From: Haladaptatus halobius
GTDB taxonomy: Archaea; Halobacteriota; Halobacteria; Halobacteriales; Haladaptataceae
Assembly: GCF_020618475.1 (NCBI RefSeq)
Contig: NZ_CP085335.1
Location: 806,001 to 870,000 of the forward strand
Direction of reading: 5' to 3'
DNA: 64,000 nucleotides
The notes below the pieces were generated by a model. The model worked only from the letters and a program-made list of their open reading frames with translations. It did not search any database and had not been told where the DNA came from. Numbering within the stretch: the stretch's first letter is position 1; each line of letters opens with the position of its first letter. Shown one piece after another: positions 26,413-35,761 of the stretch. Both the position numbers and the translations under genes were made by a program.

Positions 26413-28113
26413 ATGTACGACGAGGATGACCTGCGGGAGATTCAGCAGGCCAGAGAGGAGTGGGAAGACGACACCCTCTCGCCCGTGCTGGAGCGGTTCG
26501 GCGAGCGAAAAGACCGCTTCGCGACCGTCTCGAACCTAGAGGTAGACCGCATCTACGACCCGGACGACGTGGCGGATTTCGACTACGGGGACGACCTCGG
26601 ATTCCCCGGCGAGGAGCCCTACACGCGCGGGGTCTACCCGACGATGTACCGCGGGCGGACGTGGACGATGCGCCAGTTCGCCGGCTTCGGCACGGCCGAG
26701 GAGACGAACGAGCGATTCCACTACCTCATCGAGAACGGGCAGACCGGCCTCTCGACGGCCTTCGACATGCCGAGCCTGATGGGCAAGGATTCGGACGACC
26801 CGCTCTCGGACGGCGAGGTCGGCAAGGAGGGCGTCGCGGTGGACACCCTGCGCGACATGGAGATTCTCTTTGAGGGCATCGACTTGGACGAGGTCTCGAC
26901 AAGCTTCACTATCAACCCGAGCGCGCCAGTCATCTTCGCCATGTACGTCGCGCTGGCCGACAGTCGCGGCGTCCCACGTGAGAAACTTCGCGGAACCTTC
27001 CAGAACGACATGCTGAAGGAGTTCATCGCGCAGAAAGAGTGGGTTGTCCCGCCGGAGCCGTCGCTGGATGTCGTTACCGACACGGTCGAGTTCGCCATCG
27101 AGGAAACGCCGAACATCAAACCCATCTCGATCTCGGGCTACCACATCCGCGAGGCCGGTTCGACTGCGGTGCAGGAACTCGCGTTCACGCTCGCGGACGG
27201 TTTCGCCTACGTCGAGGACGCGACGGAGCGCGGGCTGGACGTGGACGAGTTCGCGCCGCAGCTCTCCTTCTTCTTCAACTCGCACAACTCGCTGTTCGAA
27301 GAAGTGGCGAAGTTCCGCGCGGCGCGGCGAATCTACGCCACCGTGATGGACGAGTGGTACGACGCGAACGACCCGAAATCGAAGCAGCTCAAGTTCCACA
27401 CGCAGACCGCCGGACAGTCGCTCACCGCCCAACAGCCGCTCAACAACATCGTTCGTGTGACGATTCAGGCGCTGGCGGGCGTCCTCGGCGGCACGCAGAG
27501 TCTCCACACCAACAGCTTCGACGAAGCCCTTGCACTCCCGGGCGAGGAGGCGGTTCGCGTCGCCTTGCGCACCCAGCAGATAATCGCGGAGGAGAGCGGC
27601 GCAGCGGACATCATCGACCCCTTGGGTGGGAGTTTCGCCGTTGAATCGCTCACCGACGAGGTCGAGGAGAAGGCGATGGCGTACATCGAGGAGATAAAGG
27701 AGATGGGCGACGGCTCGGTGCGAGACGGCGTCCTCGAAGGCATCGACCGGGGCTACTTCCACCGCGAGATTCAGGAAGCCTCCTACGAGTACCAGGAGCG
27801 CGTCGAGGAGGGCGAGGAGGTCGTCGTCGGCGTCAACGAGTACGAGATAGAAGAGGACACGCGACCCGACATCCTTCAGGTGGACGAGGAGACCCAAGAG
27901 CGACAGCTCGCGCGGTTGGCGGAGGTCAAAGACGAACGCGACGACGACGCGGTCGACGCCGCCCTCGACGACCTGCGCGACGCCGTCGAGAACGGCGAGA
28001 ACGTCATGCCCGCCATCGTGGACGCGGTGAAAGCGTACGCGACGATGGGCGAGATAATGCAGGTGTTCGAGGCGGAGCACGGTTCGTATCAGGAGAAGAT
28101 CGGACTGGCCTGA
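26413..28113 (+). CDS. mcmA1: methylmalonyl-CoA mutase, large (catalytic) subunit
   Basis: 566 residues containing only the N-terminal TIM-barrel substrate domain; there is no B12-binding domain, so a separate small subunit elsewhere is needed, as usual in archaea. Signature blocks are 'QFAGFGTAEETNERFHYLIE', 'GTFQNDMLKEFIA' and 'FHTQTAGQSLTAQQPLNN'. It interconverts methylmalonyl-CoA and succinyl-CoA. The ATG at 26386 lies within the TATA-like CCTTAATGG (26381-26389), so the ATG at 26413, 25-30 bases on, is the likely leaderless start. Confidence 0.92.
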   Translation: MYDEDDLREIQQAREEWEDDTLSPVLERFGERKDRFATVSNLEVDRIYDPDDVADFDYGDDLGFPGEEPYTRGVYPTMYRGRTWTMRQFAGFGTAEETNERFHYLIENGQTGLSTAFDMPSLMGKDSDDPLSDGEVGKEGVAVDTLRDMEILFEGIDLDEVSTSFTINPSAPVIFAMYVALADSRGVPREKLRGTFQNDMLKEFIAQKEWVVPPEPSLDVVTDTVEFAIEETPNIKPISISGYHIREAGSTAVQELAFTLADGFAYVEDATERGLDVDEFAPQLSFFFNSHNSLFEEVAKFRAARRIYATVMDEWYDANDPKSKQLKFHTQTAGQSLTAQQPLNNIVRVTIQALAGVLGGTQSLHTNSFDEALALPGEEAVRVALRTQQIIAEESGAADIIDPLGGSFAVESLTDEVEEKAMAYIEEIKEMGDGSVRDGVLEGIDRGYFHREIQEASYEYQERVEEGEEVVVGVNEYEIEEDTRPDILQVDEETQERQLARLAEVKDERDDDAVDAALDDLRDAVENGENVMPAIVDAVKAYATMGEIMQVFEAEHGSYQEKIGLA

Positions 28114-28191
28114 GCCGGACGACCGCGATTCTCTCAACTGGATGACGCTCACGGAGATTTATGCGGCGAGGGGGGCTCTCTGGAGATAACC

Positions 28192-28944
28192 ATGGAGGTC
28201 GCACTTCTCACGGTCGGCGACGAAATCCTCGCCGGAGACACGGTGAACACCAATGCGTCGTGGTTAGCCGCCGAAATCGGGGAGCACGGTGGGTCGGTGC
28301 GACGGATCCTAACCGTCCCGGACGATGAGACCGTCATCGCCGAGTTCGTCCGCGAGTGGTGCACGGCGTTCGACGCGGTCGTGGTGACGGGCGGTCTCGG
28401 CGGAACCCCGGACGACGTGACGATGGCGGCGGTGGCGAACGCGCTCGACCGGGAGCTCGTGGTGGACGAAGACGTGCGGCGTCGCCTCCGCGAGAAGGCG
28501 CGGCGGTTCGCCGAGGAGAACCCGGATCTGACCGACGAGTACGACTTCGACTTCGATTTCGACGCCGCGAGCGCGCTTCCGGAAGATGGTCGCCCGCTCG
28601 TCACTGACGCCGGGTGGGCCCCGGGCTGTGTCGTCGACGACGTCTACGTCCTCCCAGGAATCCCCCGCGAGATGAAGGCGATGTTCGCGCTCGTTTCCGA
28701 CGAGTTCGTCGGCGATGTCGTCGCCGAAACGTTGTACACACCGATCCCGGAGGGTGCGCTCGGCGACGTTCTCTCCGGCGTCCGCGAACGATTCGACGTG
28801 TCGGTCGGGAGTCACCCGGGCCGAGACGACGACCCCGGCCGCTTGAGAGTCACCGCCACGAACCGGTCGGAACTCTCGGCGGCGGTGTCGTGGCTTCGCA
28901 GTCGCGTCGAGACCGTCGAACGGTCGGAAGCGGAGGACGGATAA
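28192..28944 (+). CDS. CinA/MoaB-like molybdopterin-binding-fold protein
   Basis: A 250-residue protein with the MoCF fold: 'LLTVGDEILAGDTVNTNASW' at the start and the glycine-rich 'VVTGGLGGTPDDVTMAAV' pocket, then 'VLPGIPREMKAMF'. It corresponds to the N-terminal domain of CinA (COG1058, ADP-ribose/NMN-related pyrophosphatase in some members) without the deamidase domain. A TATA-like TTTATG (28158-28163) precedes the ATG by about 32 bases. Confidence 0.82.
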   Translation: MEVALLTVGDEILAGDTVNTNASWLAAEIGEHGGSVRRILTVPDDETVIAEFVREWCTAFDAVVVTGGLGGTPDDVTMAAVANALDRELVVDEDVRRRLREKARRFAEENPDLTDEYDFDFDFDAASALPEDGRPLVTDAGWAPGCVVDDVYVLPGIPREMKAMFALVSDEFVGDVVAETLYTPIPEGALGDVLSGVRERFDVSVGSHPGRDDDPGRLRVTATNRSELSAAVSWLRSRVETVERSEAEDG

Positions 28945-29003
28945 TCGCCGTCGGTACCGGCGACGGCGGTCAGTTTCAAGCACGTTCACGTGATAGCGCA
29001 AAT

Positions 29004-29038
29004 CTTTATGGCTCTGCTGAAAGCATTCTAATGTGGAT
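29004..29038 (+). promoter_or_regulatory. acs promoter
   Basis: CTTTATGG at 29004-29011 is a TATA-like box about 30 bases before ATG 29039; the alternative GTG at 29033 would fall at or before the predicted transcript start region. This supports ATG 29039. Confidence 0.45.
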
Positions 29039-31012
29039 ATGCCAGACGATACCGTGGAACTCGAAGCTCGGCTCGAAGAGGCGGAATCGTTCGAGCCGCC
29101 GGAATCGTTCGTCGAGCAGGCGAACGTCTCCGACGAGGGAATCTACGAGGAGTTCGAGGAGAACTGGCCGGAGTGCTGGGAGCAGGCGGCGGACTTGCTC
29201 GACTGGTACGAGGAGTACGACACCGTGCTGGACGACGACGACGCACCGTTTTACGAGTGGTTCACGGGCGGATCGCTCAACGCCTCGCACAACTGCCTCG
29301 ACCGCCACTTGGACGAGCGCGGCGACGAAACCGCCATCGAGTGGGTTGGCGAACTCGGCGAGACGCAAACCTATACCTACGAGGAACTCCACCGCGAGGT
29401 AAACGAGTTCGCGGCGTCCTTGCACGAGTTGGGCGTCGGCGAGGACGACGTGGTGACGATGTACATGCCGATGGTGCCGGAGCTACCCATCGCCATGCTG
29501 GCGTGCGCACGAATCGGCGCTCCACACAGCGTCGTCTTCGCCGGGTTTTCGGCGGACGCGTTGGCGACTCGGATGAACGCGGCCGCCTCGGAGTACCTCG
29601 TCACCTGCGACGGCTACTACCGGCGCGGCGACCCGCTCCAGCACAAGGAGAAAGCCGACGAGGGTCTCTCGCAGGTCGACCACGACGTGGAGGGCGTCGT
29701 GGTCGTCGACCGACTGGGCGACGAGTACGACCACCCGATGGAGAACGGCGAGCAAGACTACGCCGACCTCGTCGCCGAACAGGACGGTGCGGAGGTCGAC
29801 CCGGTCGAACGCGACGCCGAGGATATGCTCTTTTTAATGTACACCTCGGGCACGACCGGCGAGCCAAAAGGCGTCAAACACACCACCGCGGGGTACCTCT
29901 CCTACGTGACGTGGACCTCGCAGGCGGTGCTCGACGTAAAACCCGACGACACGTACTGGTGTGCCGCAGACATCGGCTGGATCACGGGTCACTCGTACAT
30001 CGTCTACGGGCCGCTGGCGCTTGGAACGACCAGCGTGATGTACGAGGGGACGCCGGACTACCCCGAGAAAGACCGCCTCTGGGAAATCGTCGAAGAGTAC
30101 GGTGTGGACATCTTCTACACCGCACCGACGGCGATTCGCGCGTTCATGAAGTGGGGGAGCGAGCACCCCGAACAGCACGACCTCTCCTCGCTCCGCCTGC
30201 TCGGAACCGTGGGTGAACCTATCAACCCGCGAGCGTGGAAGTGGTACTACAAGCACATCGGCGACGAATCCTGTCCTATCGTGGACACATGGTGGCAGAC
30301 CGAAACCGGCGGCATGATGGTCACCACCCTCCCGGGAATCGGAACGATGAAACCCGGCTCTGCTGGCCCGCCGCTCCCCGGTATCGACGCGAAAGTGGTA
30401 GACACGGCGGGCGAGGCGGTCGGCGCGGGGCGTGCGGGCTACCTCACGATTCAGAAACCGTGGCCGGGGATGCTCCGGACGGTCTACAAGAACGACGACC
30501 GCTACATCAGCGAGTACTGGCAGGAGTACTCAAACCCCGACGCGGACGAGTGGGTGTACTTCCCCGAAGACGGTGCGAAGTTGGACGACGACGGCTACAT
30601 CACCGTCTTGGGGCGCGTGGACGACGTGCTCAACGTCTCGGGTCACCGCCTCGGCACGATGGAGATAGAGTCCGCCATCGTCGGCGTCGAGGGCGTCGCT
30701 GAAGCCGCCGTCGTCGGCGGTCGCCACGAGGTGAAAGGCGAAGCCGTCTACGCCTACGTCATCACCGAGGAGGGCTACGAGGGCGACGACGAGATGCGCG
30801 ACCGCATCGTGGCGAGCGTCGAGGATTCGATCGGTCCCATCGCCCGCCCCGAGGAGGTCGTCTTCACGCCCGAACTGCCGAAGACGCGCTCCGGGAAAAT
30901 CATGCGTCGACTACTGGAAGACATCGCCAACGAGGACGAGTTGGGCGATACCTCGACGCTACGAAATCCGGACGTGGTCGAGGACATCCAGCAGAAGGTG
31001 CAGAGCGACTAG
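29039..31012 (+). CDS. acs: acetyl-CoA synthetase (AMP-forming)
   Basis: 657 residues, full length. The adenylation P-loop 'MYTSGTTGEPKGVKHTTAG' (about residue 262), 'DTWWQTETGGMM' and 'VDDVLNVSGHRLGTMEIES' are visible, with the conserved C-terminal Lys motif 'PKTRSGKIMRRLL'. It activates acetate through acetyl-AMP to acetyl-CoA. Monocistronic and convergent with uspA. Confidence 0.93.
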   Translation: MPDDTVELEARLEEAESFEPPESFVEQANVSDEGIYEEFEENWPECWEQAADLLDWYEEYDTVLDDDDAPFYEWFTGGSLNASHNCLDRHLDERGDETAIEWVGELGETQTYTYEELHREVNEFAASLHELGVGEDDVVTMYMPMVPELPIAMLACARIGAPHSVVFAGFSADALATRMNAAASEYLVTCDGYYRRGDPLQHKEKADEGLSQVDHDVEGVVVVDRLGDEYDHPMENGEQDYADLVAEQDGAEVDPVERDAEDMLFLMYTSGTTGEPKGVKHTTAGYLSYVTWTSQAVLDVKPDDTYWCAADIGWITGHSYIVYGPLALGTTSVMYEGTPDYPEKDRLWEIVEEYGVDIFYTAPTAIRAFMKWGSEHPEQHDLSSLRLLGTVGEPINPRAWKWYYKHIGDESCPIVDTWWQTETGGMMVTTLPGIGTMKPGSAGPPLPGIDAKVVDTAGEAVGAGRAGYLTIQKPWPGMLRTVYKNDDRYISEYWQEYSNPDADEWVYFPEDGAKLDDDGYITVLGRVDDVLNVSGHRLGTMEIESAIVGVEGVAEAAVVGGRHEVKGEAVYAYVITEEGYEGDDEMRDRIVASVEDSIGPIARPEEVVFTPELPKTRSGKIMRRLLEDIANEDELGDTSTLRNPDVVEDIQQKVQSD

Positions 31013-31246
31013 CGCGTCGTAGGATTTCGAAGGACGCTGTACCTTTTCTCGACGTCGCCGTGATTCGGTTCGAGTGAAAACGCGCCGCCTCTGGAGTCGT
31101 AGCCCTACCCCGGACATCGGCGGTCGAACCGCGTCGTTCCGCCATCCCACCACTGAACGAAGGTCGCTCGTAGAGCAACAGTAGCGGACGTATCGGTCGC
31201 GGCGCGTCACCCCAGCCCTCCTATTGCACTCTTGGCGACGCCCGTT

Positions 31247-31645
31247 CTACTGTTGGCCTTCGCCCGCGACGAGCACCGGTCGTTCCGCGTTCAGGATGAC
31301 CGATTGCGCGACGCTCCCGAACAGGGCCTTCCCGGCGGGCGAGCGCCTGCGACCGCCGACGCAGATGCAGTTGACGTCCCGCTCTTCGGCCACGTCGAGG
31401 ATGATGTCCGCCGGGTTTCCGCTCGTCTCGACCAAGTCCGTGTCGATGCCCGCGTCTTCGAGCGTTTCCTGCGCACGTCGGACGCCCGCGACCTGCAGGG
31501 CGGACGCACCGCTGGGGTTGTCGGTGAACGAGTAGAGGAGCGTGGCTCGTACCGCGGTCGCCGACTCTGGAAGGTCGGCGACCGCGGTGGCCTGTGCCAC
31601 CGCGCGCGATTCGTTTTCGTCCAGTGCGATGAGGACGTGATACAT
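31247..31645 (-). CDS. UspA-type universal stress protein
   Basis: 132 residues, a single Usp domain. The N-terminal strand 'MYHVLIALDENESRA' supplies the conserved Asp, and the ATP-binding loop 'GGRRRSPAGKALFGSVAQSV' is complete, so it is an ATP-binding Usp. Role in stress is known only for the family. Follows the small membrane gene at 31670 on the same strand after 24 bases. Confidence 0.88.
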   Translation of the reverse strand: MYHVLIALDENESRAVAQATAVADLPESATAVRATLLYSFTDNPSGASALQVAGVRRAQETLEDAGIDTDLVETSGNPADIILDVAEERDVNCICVGGRRRSPAGKALFGSVAQSVILNAERPVLVAGEGQQ

Positions 31646-31669
31646 ATCGGAACGTCCATCGGACTCGGC

Positions 31670-31936
31670 TTAGCCCTTGGGGTGGGCGTCGTCGTAGCGA
31701 TCGGCGACGAACACGACGAGAAAGAGCAGGATGCCGAGGAACAGGCCGATGGTCACCATCCCGAAGATGGCCAGTCCGACCGGCGTCGGCTGTAGCTCGA
31801 CGAGACCAAGCAGTTCGACGGGTCGGAGGTCGTCCGGACCGAACGCACCGAGCAGGACGCCGATGAACCCCGCGAACGCGACCAAGAAGACGTACAGCCC
31901 GACGACGAGTATTCGACCTGCGAGTCGAGATGGCAC
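31670..31936 (-). CDS. two-helix membrane protein of the cox neighbourhood
   Basis: 88 residues from a GTG at 31936. Helices lie at about 10-30 and 52-78, joined by a Pro/Asp/Leu loop ('FGPDDLRPVELLGLVELQPT'). I recall similar proteins near haloarchaeal coxA (DUF7520), but the number is from memory. Divergent from the 28-residue peptide gene at 31997. A role in oxidase assembly is an inference from position. Confidence 0.65.
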   Translation of the reverse strand: MPSRLAGRILVVGLYVFLVAFAGFIGVLLGAFGPDDLRPVELLGLVELQPTPVGLAIFGMVTIGLFLGILLFLVVFVADRYDDAHPKG

Positions 31937-31996
31937 GGGAGAAGCTTACGATAGGGCAAGGATTAGCCTTTTCATCCACTCGCGCCTAGGTCGCGT

Positions 31997-32083
31997 ATGT
32001 CCGAAAAAGAACTGCTGTTGGTCGTCCTCGGTGGCATCGCCGTGCTCATGTTCGCGATGGGAATAATCCTCGCGACGACGTAG
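31997..32083 (+). CDS. 28-residue single-helix peptide beside coxA
   Basis: ATG 31997 to TAG 32081-32083. The peptide is a four-residue charged start (MSEKE) followed by one continuous hydrophobic helix ending in AT-T, much like very small oxidase subunits. It lies in the 172-base gap between two leftward genes, pointing toward the end of coxA, whose stop is 26 bases away. No strong TATA is seen. Too short for standard gene callers; real expression is unproven. Confidence 0.4.
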   Translation: MSEKELLLVVLGGIAVLMFAMGIILATT

Positions 32084-32108
32084 CGAAAACGAGCCGAGTC
32101 CGAGTCGT

Positions 32109-33857
32109 CTACTCTTCCGAGTCGATCTGCTCGCCACCGTCCGCGAGCGCCGTCTCACGCTTCTTCTCGAACCACGTCCACTCCTTGGAGCGCAGGCCGT
32201 CGTCTTCGAGGTGCCACGGGTCGGCGCTCCTGACTGGGGGACCTTCGAGCCACGACTGAACGATGTTCCAGACGAAGATGAGCTGACCGATACCCATGAT
32301 GAACGCGCCGAGGGTTGCGACCTGATGCCACGTGGCGAACTGCGGGAGGTAGGTCGCGTACCGCCGGGGCATGCCGCCGTAGCCGAGGAACAGCATGGCA
32401 AAGAACGTCAGATTCGAACCGATCATGGTCAGCCAGAAGTGGATGTGCGCGAGCTTCTTCTGGTACATCTTGCCGGTGTAGATGGGGAACCAGTAATAGA
32501 TGCCCGCGAAGCCGGCGACGGCGATGGCTCCCATCACGATGTAGTGGAAGTGACCGACGACGTAGTAGGTGTCGTGAAGCACGAGGTCGACCGGGATGGC
32601 CGCGAGGAAGACGCCGGTGACACCGCCGATGATGAAGTTCTGCACGAAGCCGAGACAGAACAGCATCGGCGCGGTGAGGCGTAGGCGACCGTTCCACATC
32701 GTGGTTATCCAGTTGAACACCTTCACCGCACTTGGGATGGCGATCGCCATCGACACCGCCATGAAACTCACTCGGAGGCGCGGGTCGATGCCGGTGGCGA
32801 ACATGTGGTGGGCCCAGACGCCAAAGGAGAGCACGCCGATGGCCAGCGTCGAGTAGACGATGAACTTGAACCCGAACAGCTTTCGGCCCGTGAAGCGCGG
32901 GAGGATGAGGCTGACGAGTCCCATCGGCGGCAGGACGAGGATGTACACCTCCGGATGGCCGAAGAACCAGAAGAGATGTTGCCAGAGTATCGGCCCGCCG
33001 CCTTGGGCGGCGAAGAAGGTAGTGCCGAAGTTGCGGTCTAACAAGAGCATGATGAGCGCGCTGCCGAGCAGCGGGAACGCGAACAGGATGAGGCCCGACT
33101 GCGTGAGGATGGTCCACGAGAAAATGTCGAGGTTCGGCCAGCCGACGTCCTCGCCGCGCTCGGTGAAGATGGTGGCGATGAAGTTGATGGCACCCATCGT
33201 CGCCGACACGCCGGTCAGGTGCAGGCCGAGGAGCATCATATCGACGCCGGGGCTCGCCATCGCCTGACAGCTGGCTCCGCTTCCGCAGGCCGACAGCGGC
33301 GTATACATCGTCCAACTTGTCTGGGACGGGGCGACACCGGGGATGAAAAAGCCCGCCCAAATGAGCAGTGCGCCTGGCGGAAGGAGCCAGAAGGCGATGG
33401 CGTTGATGCGCGGGAACGCCATGTCGTCCGCCCCGATGAGTAACGGGATGAAGTAGTTCGAGAACGCCGCGATGATGGGCGTCCCGAACAGGAACAGCAT
33501 GGTGATACCGTGCGTGGTGAGTAGGCCGTTGTAGAAGTTCGCGCTGATGATGTCGGTCTCCGGTGCCATGAGTTCGGTGCGCATGATGAGCACCGCGAGA
33601 CCGCCCCACGCGAAGGCGAGAATACCGTACGTTCCGTACAGCATCCCGATATCCTTGTGGTCGACTGTCGTCAACCAGCGAATGATTCCGGCAGGCTTCT
33701 CCTCGTGTGCCTGCCCGGTCCGGTCTCCGTATCCGTAGCCCCCTCCGCTGAGGGGTGTGTAAGACCGCCAGTCCTCGATACGGGCGATGAACATGGCGAC
33801 CGCGAGTAGAAACACCCCCATAACGACGGTGAGCGCTATTTGCCCAGTAGCTGCCAT
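32109..33857 (-). CDS. coxA: haem-copper oxidase subunit I
   Basis: 582 residues, about 13 helices. Haem and CuB ligands are in 'TTHGITMLFLFGTP', 'FGHPEVYILVLPPMG' (His-Tyr crosslink and the A-type Glu), 'GVWAHHMFATG' and 'VVGHFHYIVMG'. This is the terminal oxygen-reducing subunit, type A by the GHPEVY motif. Subunit II is not adjacent and must be elsewhere. A TATA-like TTTCTTTACC sits about 27 bases before the ATG. Confidence 0.93.
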   Translation of the reverse strand: MAATGQIALTVVMGVFLLAVAMFIARIEDWRSYTPLSGGGYGYGDRTGQAHEEKPAGIIRWLTTVDHKDIGMLYGTYGILAFAWGGLAVLIMRTELMAPETDIISANFYNGLLTTHGITMLFLFGTPIIAAFSNYFIPLLIGADDMAFPRINAIAFWLLPPGALLIWAGFFIPGVAPSQTSWTMYTPLSACGSGASCQAMASPGVDMMLLGLHLTGVSATMGAINFIATIFTERGEDVGWPNLDIFSWTILTQSGLILFAFPLLGSALIMLLLDRNFGTTFFAAQGGGPILWQHLFWFFGHPEVYILVLPPMGLVSLILPRFTGRKLFGFKFIVYSTLAIGVLSFGVWAHHMFATGIDPRLRVSFMAVSMAIAIPSAVKVFNWITTMWNGRLRLTAPMLFCLGFVQNFIIGGVTGVFLAAIPVDLVLHDTYYVVGHFHYIVMGAIAVAGFAGIYYWFPIYTGKMYQKKLAHIHFWLTMIGSNLTFFAMLFLGYGGMPRRYATYLPQFATWHQVATLGAFIMGIGQLIFVWNIVQSWLEGPPVRSADPWHLEDDGLRSKEWTWFEKKRETALADGGEQIDSEE

Positions 33858-33947
33858 GCGAGAGCGTCGGGACTACAGGGTAAAGAAAGGTTAGGTTACG
33901 GCTCGGAGGGGTTCAGAAACGTTAGCATACGACAGGTGATACCGCAC

Positions 33948-33965
33948 GACACGCCCGGGGGTGTC
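33948..33965. terminator. imperfect hairpin between coxA promoter and upstream gene
   Basis: GACACGCCC followed by GGGGGTGTC pairs over nine positions with one mismatch, with essentially no loop unless the inner pairs open. It lies after the stop of the 33982 gene (leftward) and before the coxA promoter; terminator or regulator site, uncertain. Confidence 0.3.
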
Positions 33966-33981
33966 TGGCGCGAGTAAACGG

Positions 33982-34209
33982 TTAGGTTGCGTCCGGACCC
34001 TCGATTTTAATCGCCGCGATGTACGTCAACAAAGCGAGCGAGACGAAGGGAATCACCAACAGTCCCCAGCCGATCACGTCGATGAAGAAACTTCCCGTCC
34101 ACGGTCTAGCGGCGACGAAGAGGACGAGGAAGAACGCCATGATTCCGAGTGGGACGATGTTGACCGTGAGGTCGAGGATCGTTTCTCGGTCGAAGACTCG
34201 TTCTGCCAT
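33982..34209 (-). CDS. two-helix membrane protein (DUF6684-like)
   Basis: 75 residues from ATG 34209. It begins with a charged 'MAERVFDRETILDLTVN', followed by two helices (about 18-34 and 46-66). This matches what I recall of DUF6684, a family found beside haloarchaeal coxA genes. Function unknown; an accessory or assembly role in the oxidase is inferred from synteny. Upstream codons to 34239 would extend into the 48-base gap after the 34258 gene and look non-coding. Confidence 0.7.
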   Translation of the reverse strand: MAERVFDRETILDLTVNIVPLGIMAFFLVLFVAARPWTGSFFIDVIGWGLLVIPFVSLALLTYIAAIKIEGPDAT

Positions 34210-34257
34210 AGTACGAGAACGTAGAGAACAGGGCGTCAAATAGGTTTGTGATTCGGC

Positions 34258-34623
34258 TCAGATCGCTTGCGGTTGCCAGAGTGCCCCCGCGATACCGCCG
34301 ACGAGCAGGACAGCGCCGCCGACGAGGATGGCAGTGCCGCGTAGTTTGACCGACCCGGTCGTCATCGTCCAAATCGCACCGCCGACCAGAAACGCCACGC
34401 CGGCTGAGACGACGAGTCCCTTCCACGGGTTGCGGATGTACTCCGATTCGCGGAGGATGCCGACGACGCTCCCGACGAACATCAGCATGCCGCCGACTGC
34501 GACGGGAAAGAGAACTTCTGCCATCACGATACCGACCTCGAACAGCGCGAGACCGAACGCGACGAACAGCGGCCACGGACTGGATTTTCGGTACTGGTCG
34601 GAGAGTCCCGGTTGTTCGTCCAT
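34258..34623 (-). CDS. four-helix membrane protein (DUF7541-like)
   Basis: 121 residues from ATG 34623. A short hydrophilic start ('MDEQPGLSDQYRKSSPWPLF') precedes about four helices separated by short Gly-rich turns, including 'GGAIWTMTTGSVKLRGTAIL'. Part of the leftward run toward coxA. The family name is recalled, not checked. No catalytic motif. Confidence 0.7.
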   Translation of the reverse strand: MDEQPGLSDQYRKSSPWPLFVAFGLALFEVGIVMAEVLFPVAVGGMLMFVGSVVGILRESEYIRNPWKGLVVSAGVAFLVGGAIWTMTTGSVKLRGTAILVGGAVLLVGGIAGALWQPQAI

Positions 34624-34885
34624 GCGCGGCCTTGGGGCTTCAGCGGTTTGACCGTTGCGTCTTTCGACGCCCGCAGTTCGTCGCGTTCTCGAACTTTCTA
34701 GAACTGTATGACTCACGGCCGGCGAGAACGGAAGCTGCTCCGGTCACCGTCGTCGATTCCGCAGTGTACGTGGCCGATGGTGCCAGCCACGTTTACGGCA
34801 TCTGGCGAGCACGACCGCACTCCTACGATACCTCCTCTTAGAGGCTCTCGAAACTGACAGAAGGAGCGTGATGAGTACGGAACAT

Positions 34886-35139
34886 CTACCGTTCACTCTC
34901 GTCCGACGGAGTGGAAACTGACCGTTCCGCTTCGCGTTCGTCTCCCAGCTCTTCGACGCGCTTTTCGAGTTCGCCGATGCGCTCGCGTTGCCCGGTGCGG
35001 GTGGCTTCCATAATCGCACCGAAACCGAACACGAGAACGACTCCGTCCAGGAATCCGATCACCCCCGCGAGATTTCCCCTACGATTCCCGCCAGCATCGA
35101 AACGACGACCCAGCGTATCCAACTACTATCGTTCGCCAT
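34886..35139 (-). pseudogene. small membrane protein with C-terminal coiled coil, frameshifted
   Basis: ATG 35139 opens a frame reading 'MANDSSWIRWVVVSMLAGIV' that hits a stop after 26 codons. The adjacent frame continues smoothly as 'AGVIGFLDGVVLVFGFGAIM' and then a heptad-like 'RERIGELEKRVEELGDEREA' tail, ending at 34886. Adding one C near 35070 (ATCTCG to ATCCTCG) joins them into 84 residues with two helices and a coiled coil. A shorter intact reading from 35122 exists but lacks a sensible start. Confidence 0.45.
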
Positions 35140-35270
35140 CGATTAAATAATATTCATTGGGTAGATAAATATTACTGACAGTGCTCTTCGGGCCACGCCG
35201 TCCTGTTTTGTTAAAAATCAGCTACAGACTGACGGTTTAGAGAAACGGAGAAGCGAAGACGAGAACCGGT

Positions 35271-35705
35271 TCAGACCACGGCGCTCCAGAACGGTTTGAT
35301 GAAAGTGAACAGACTGAGGTACGCCACGTACAGGAACACGACGAAGGACGCCGCGAGTGCTCCTTTCGGCTTGTCCAGCGGGACGCCGCGACGCATCTCG
35401 ACGGAACGGGCCTCGACCTCGAAGAAGTCGGTGATGAACAGCCCGAGCACGAGTGACGAGAGGACGATTCCGGCGTGGTGGTGGGTCGTCAGGAAGTAGA
35501 ACGAACCGAGCACGAGCAGGACGTTCGACAGTTCGTGCGGAATCCACCGGTCGAGCGTCTCGCGGTCGTCGTCCGTCGCCTGCTTCGAGTAGTTCCGGTA
35601 CGCGAGCCATCGCGTTCCCATGTTGAGCAACACGAGCGCGAGGACGACGTACTCCACGAACGGTTCGATCACGTCGACCGGCCCGAGCAGCGATAGGAGT
35701 TGCAT
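35271..35705 (-). CDS. four-helix membrane protein (DUF7313-like)
   Basis: 144 residues. Helices lie at roughly 8-28, 58-75, 80-95 and 112-135; a charged loop 'YSKQATDDDRETLDRW' separates helices 1 and 2, and 'TTHHHAGIVLSS' contains a three-His cluster that could bind metal or haem. Family assignment is from memory. Own promoter region is AT-rich (35706-35750). Function unknown. Confidence 0.65.
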   Translation of the reverse strand: MQLLSLLGPVDVIEPFVEYVVLALVLLNMGTRWLAYRNYSKQATDDDRETLDRWIPHELSNVLLVLGSFYFLTTHHHAGIVLSSLVLGLFITDFFEVEARSVEMRRGVPLDKPKGALAASFVVFLYVAYLSLFTFIKPFWSAVV

Positions 35706-35761
35706 GTCCGAAACTCAGTCGGACAGTGTATTATATTCTTTCCAATTCGCTCGCCAGACTG

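Noticed and set aside
26536-28152. 538-codon minus-strand frame opposite the mutase
   Set aside because: Shadow frame; the plus strand is unmistakably methylmalonyl-CoA mutase.
32155-33609. 484-codon frame inside coxA in another phase
   Set aside because: Arg/His-rich out-of-frame reading of coxA without any family feature.
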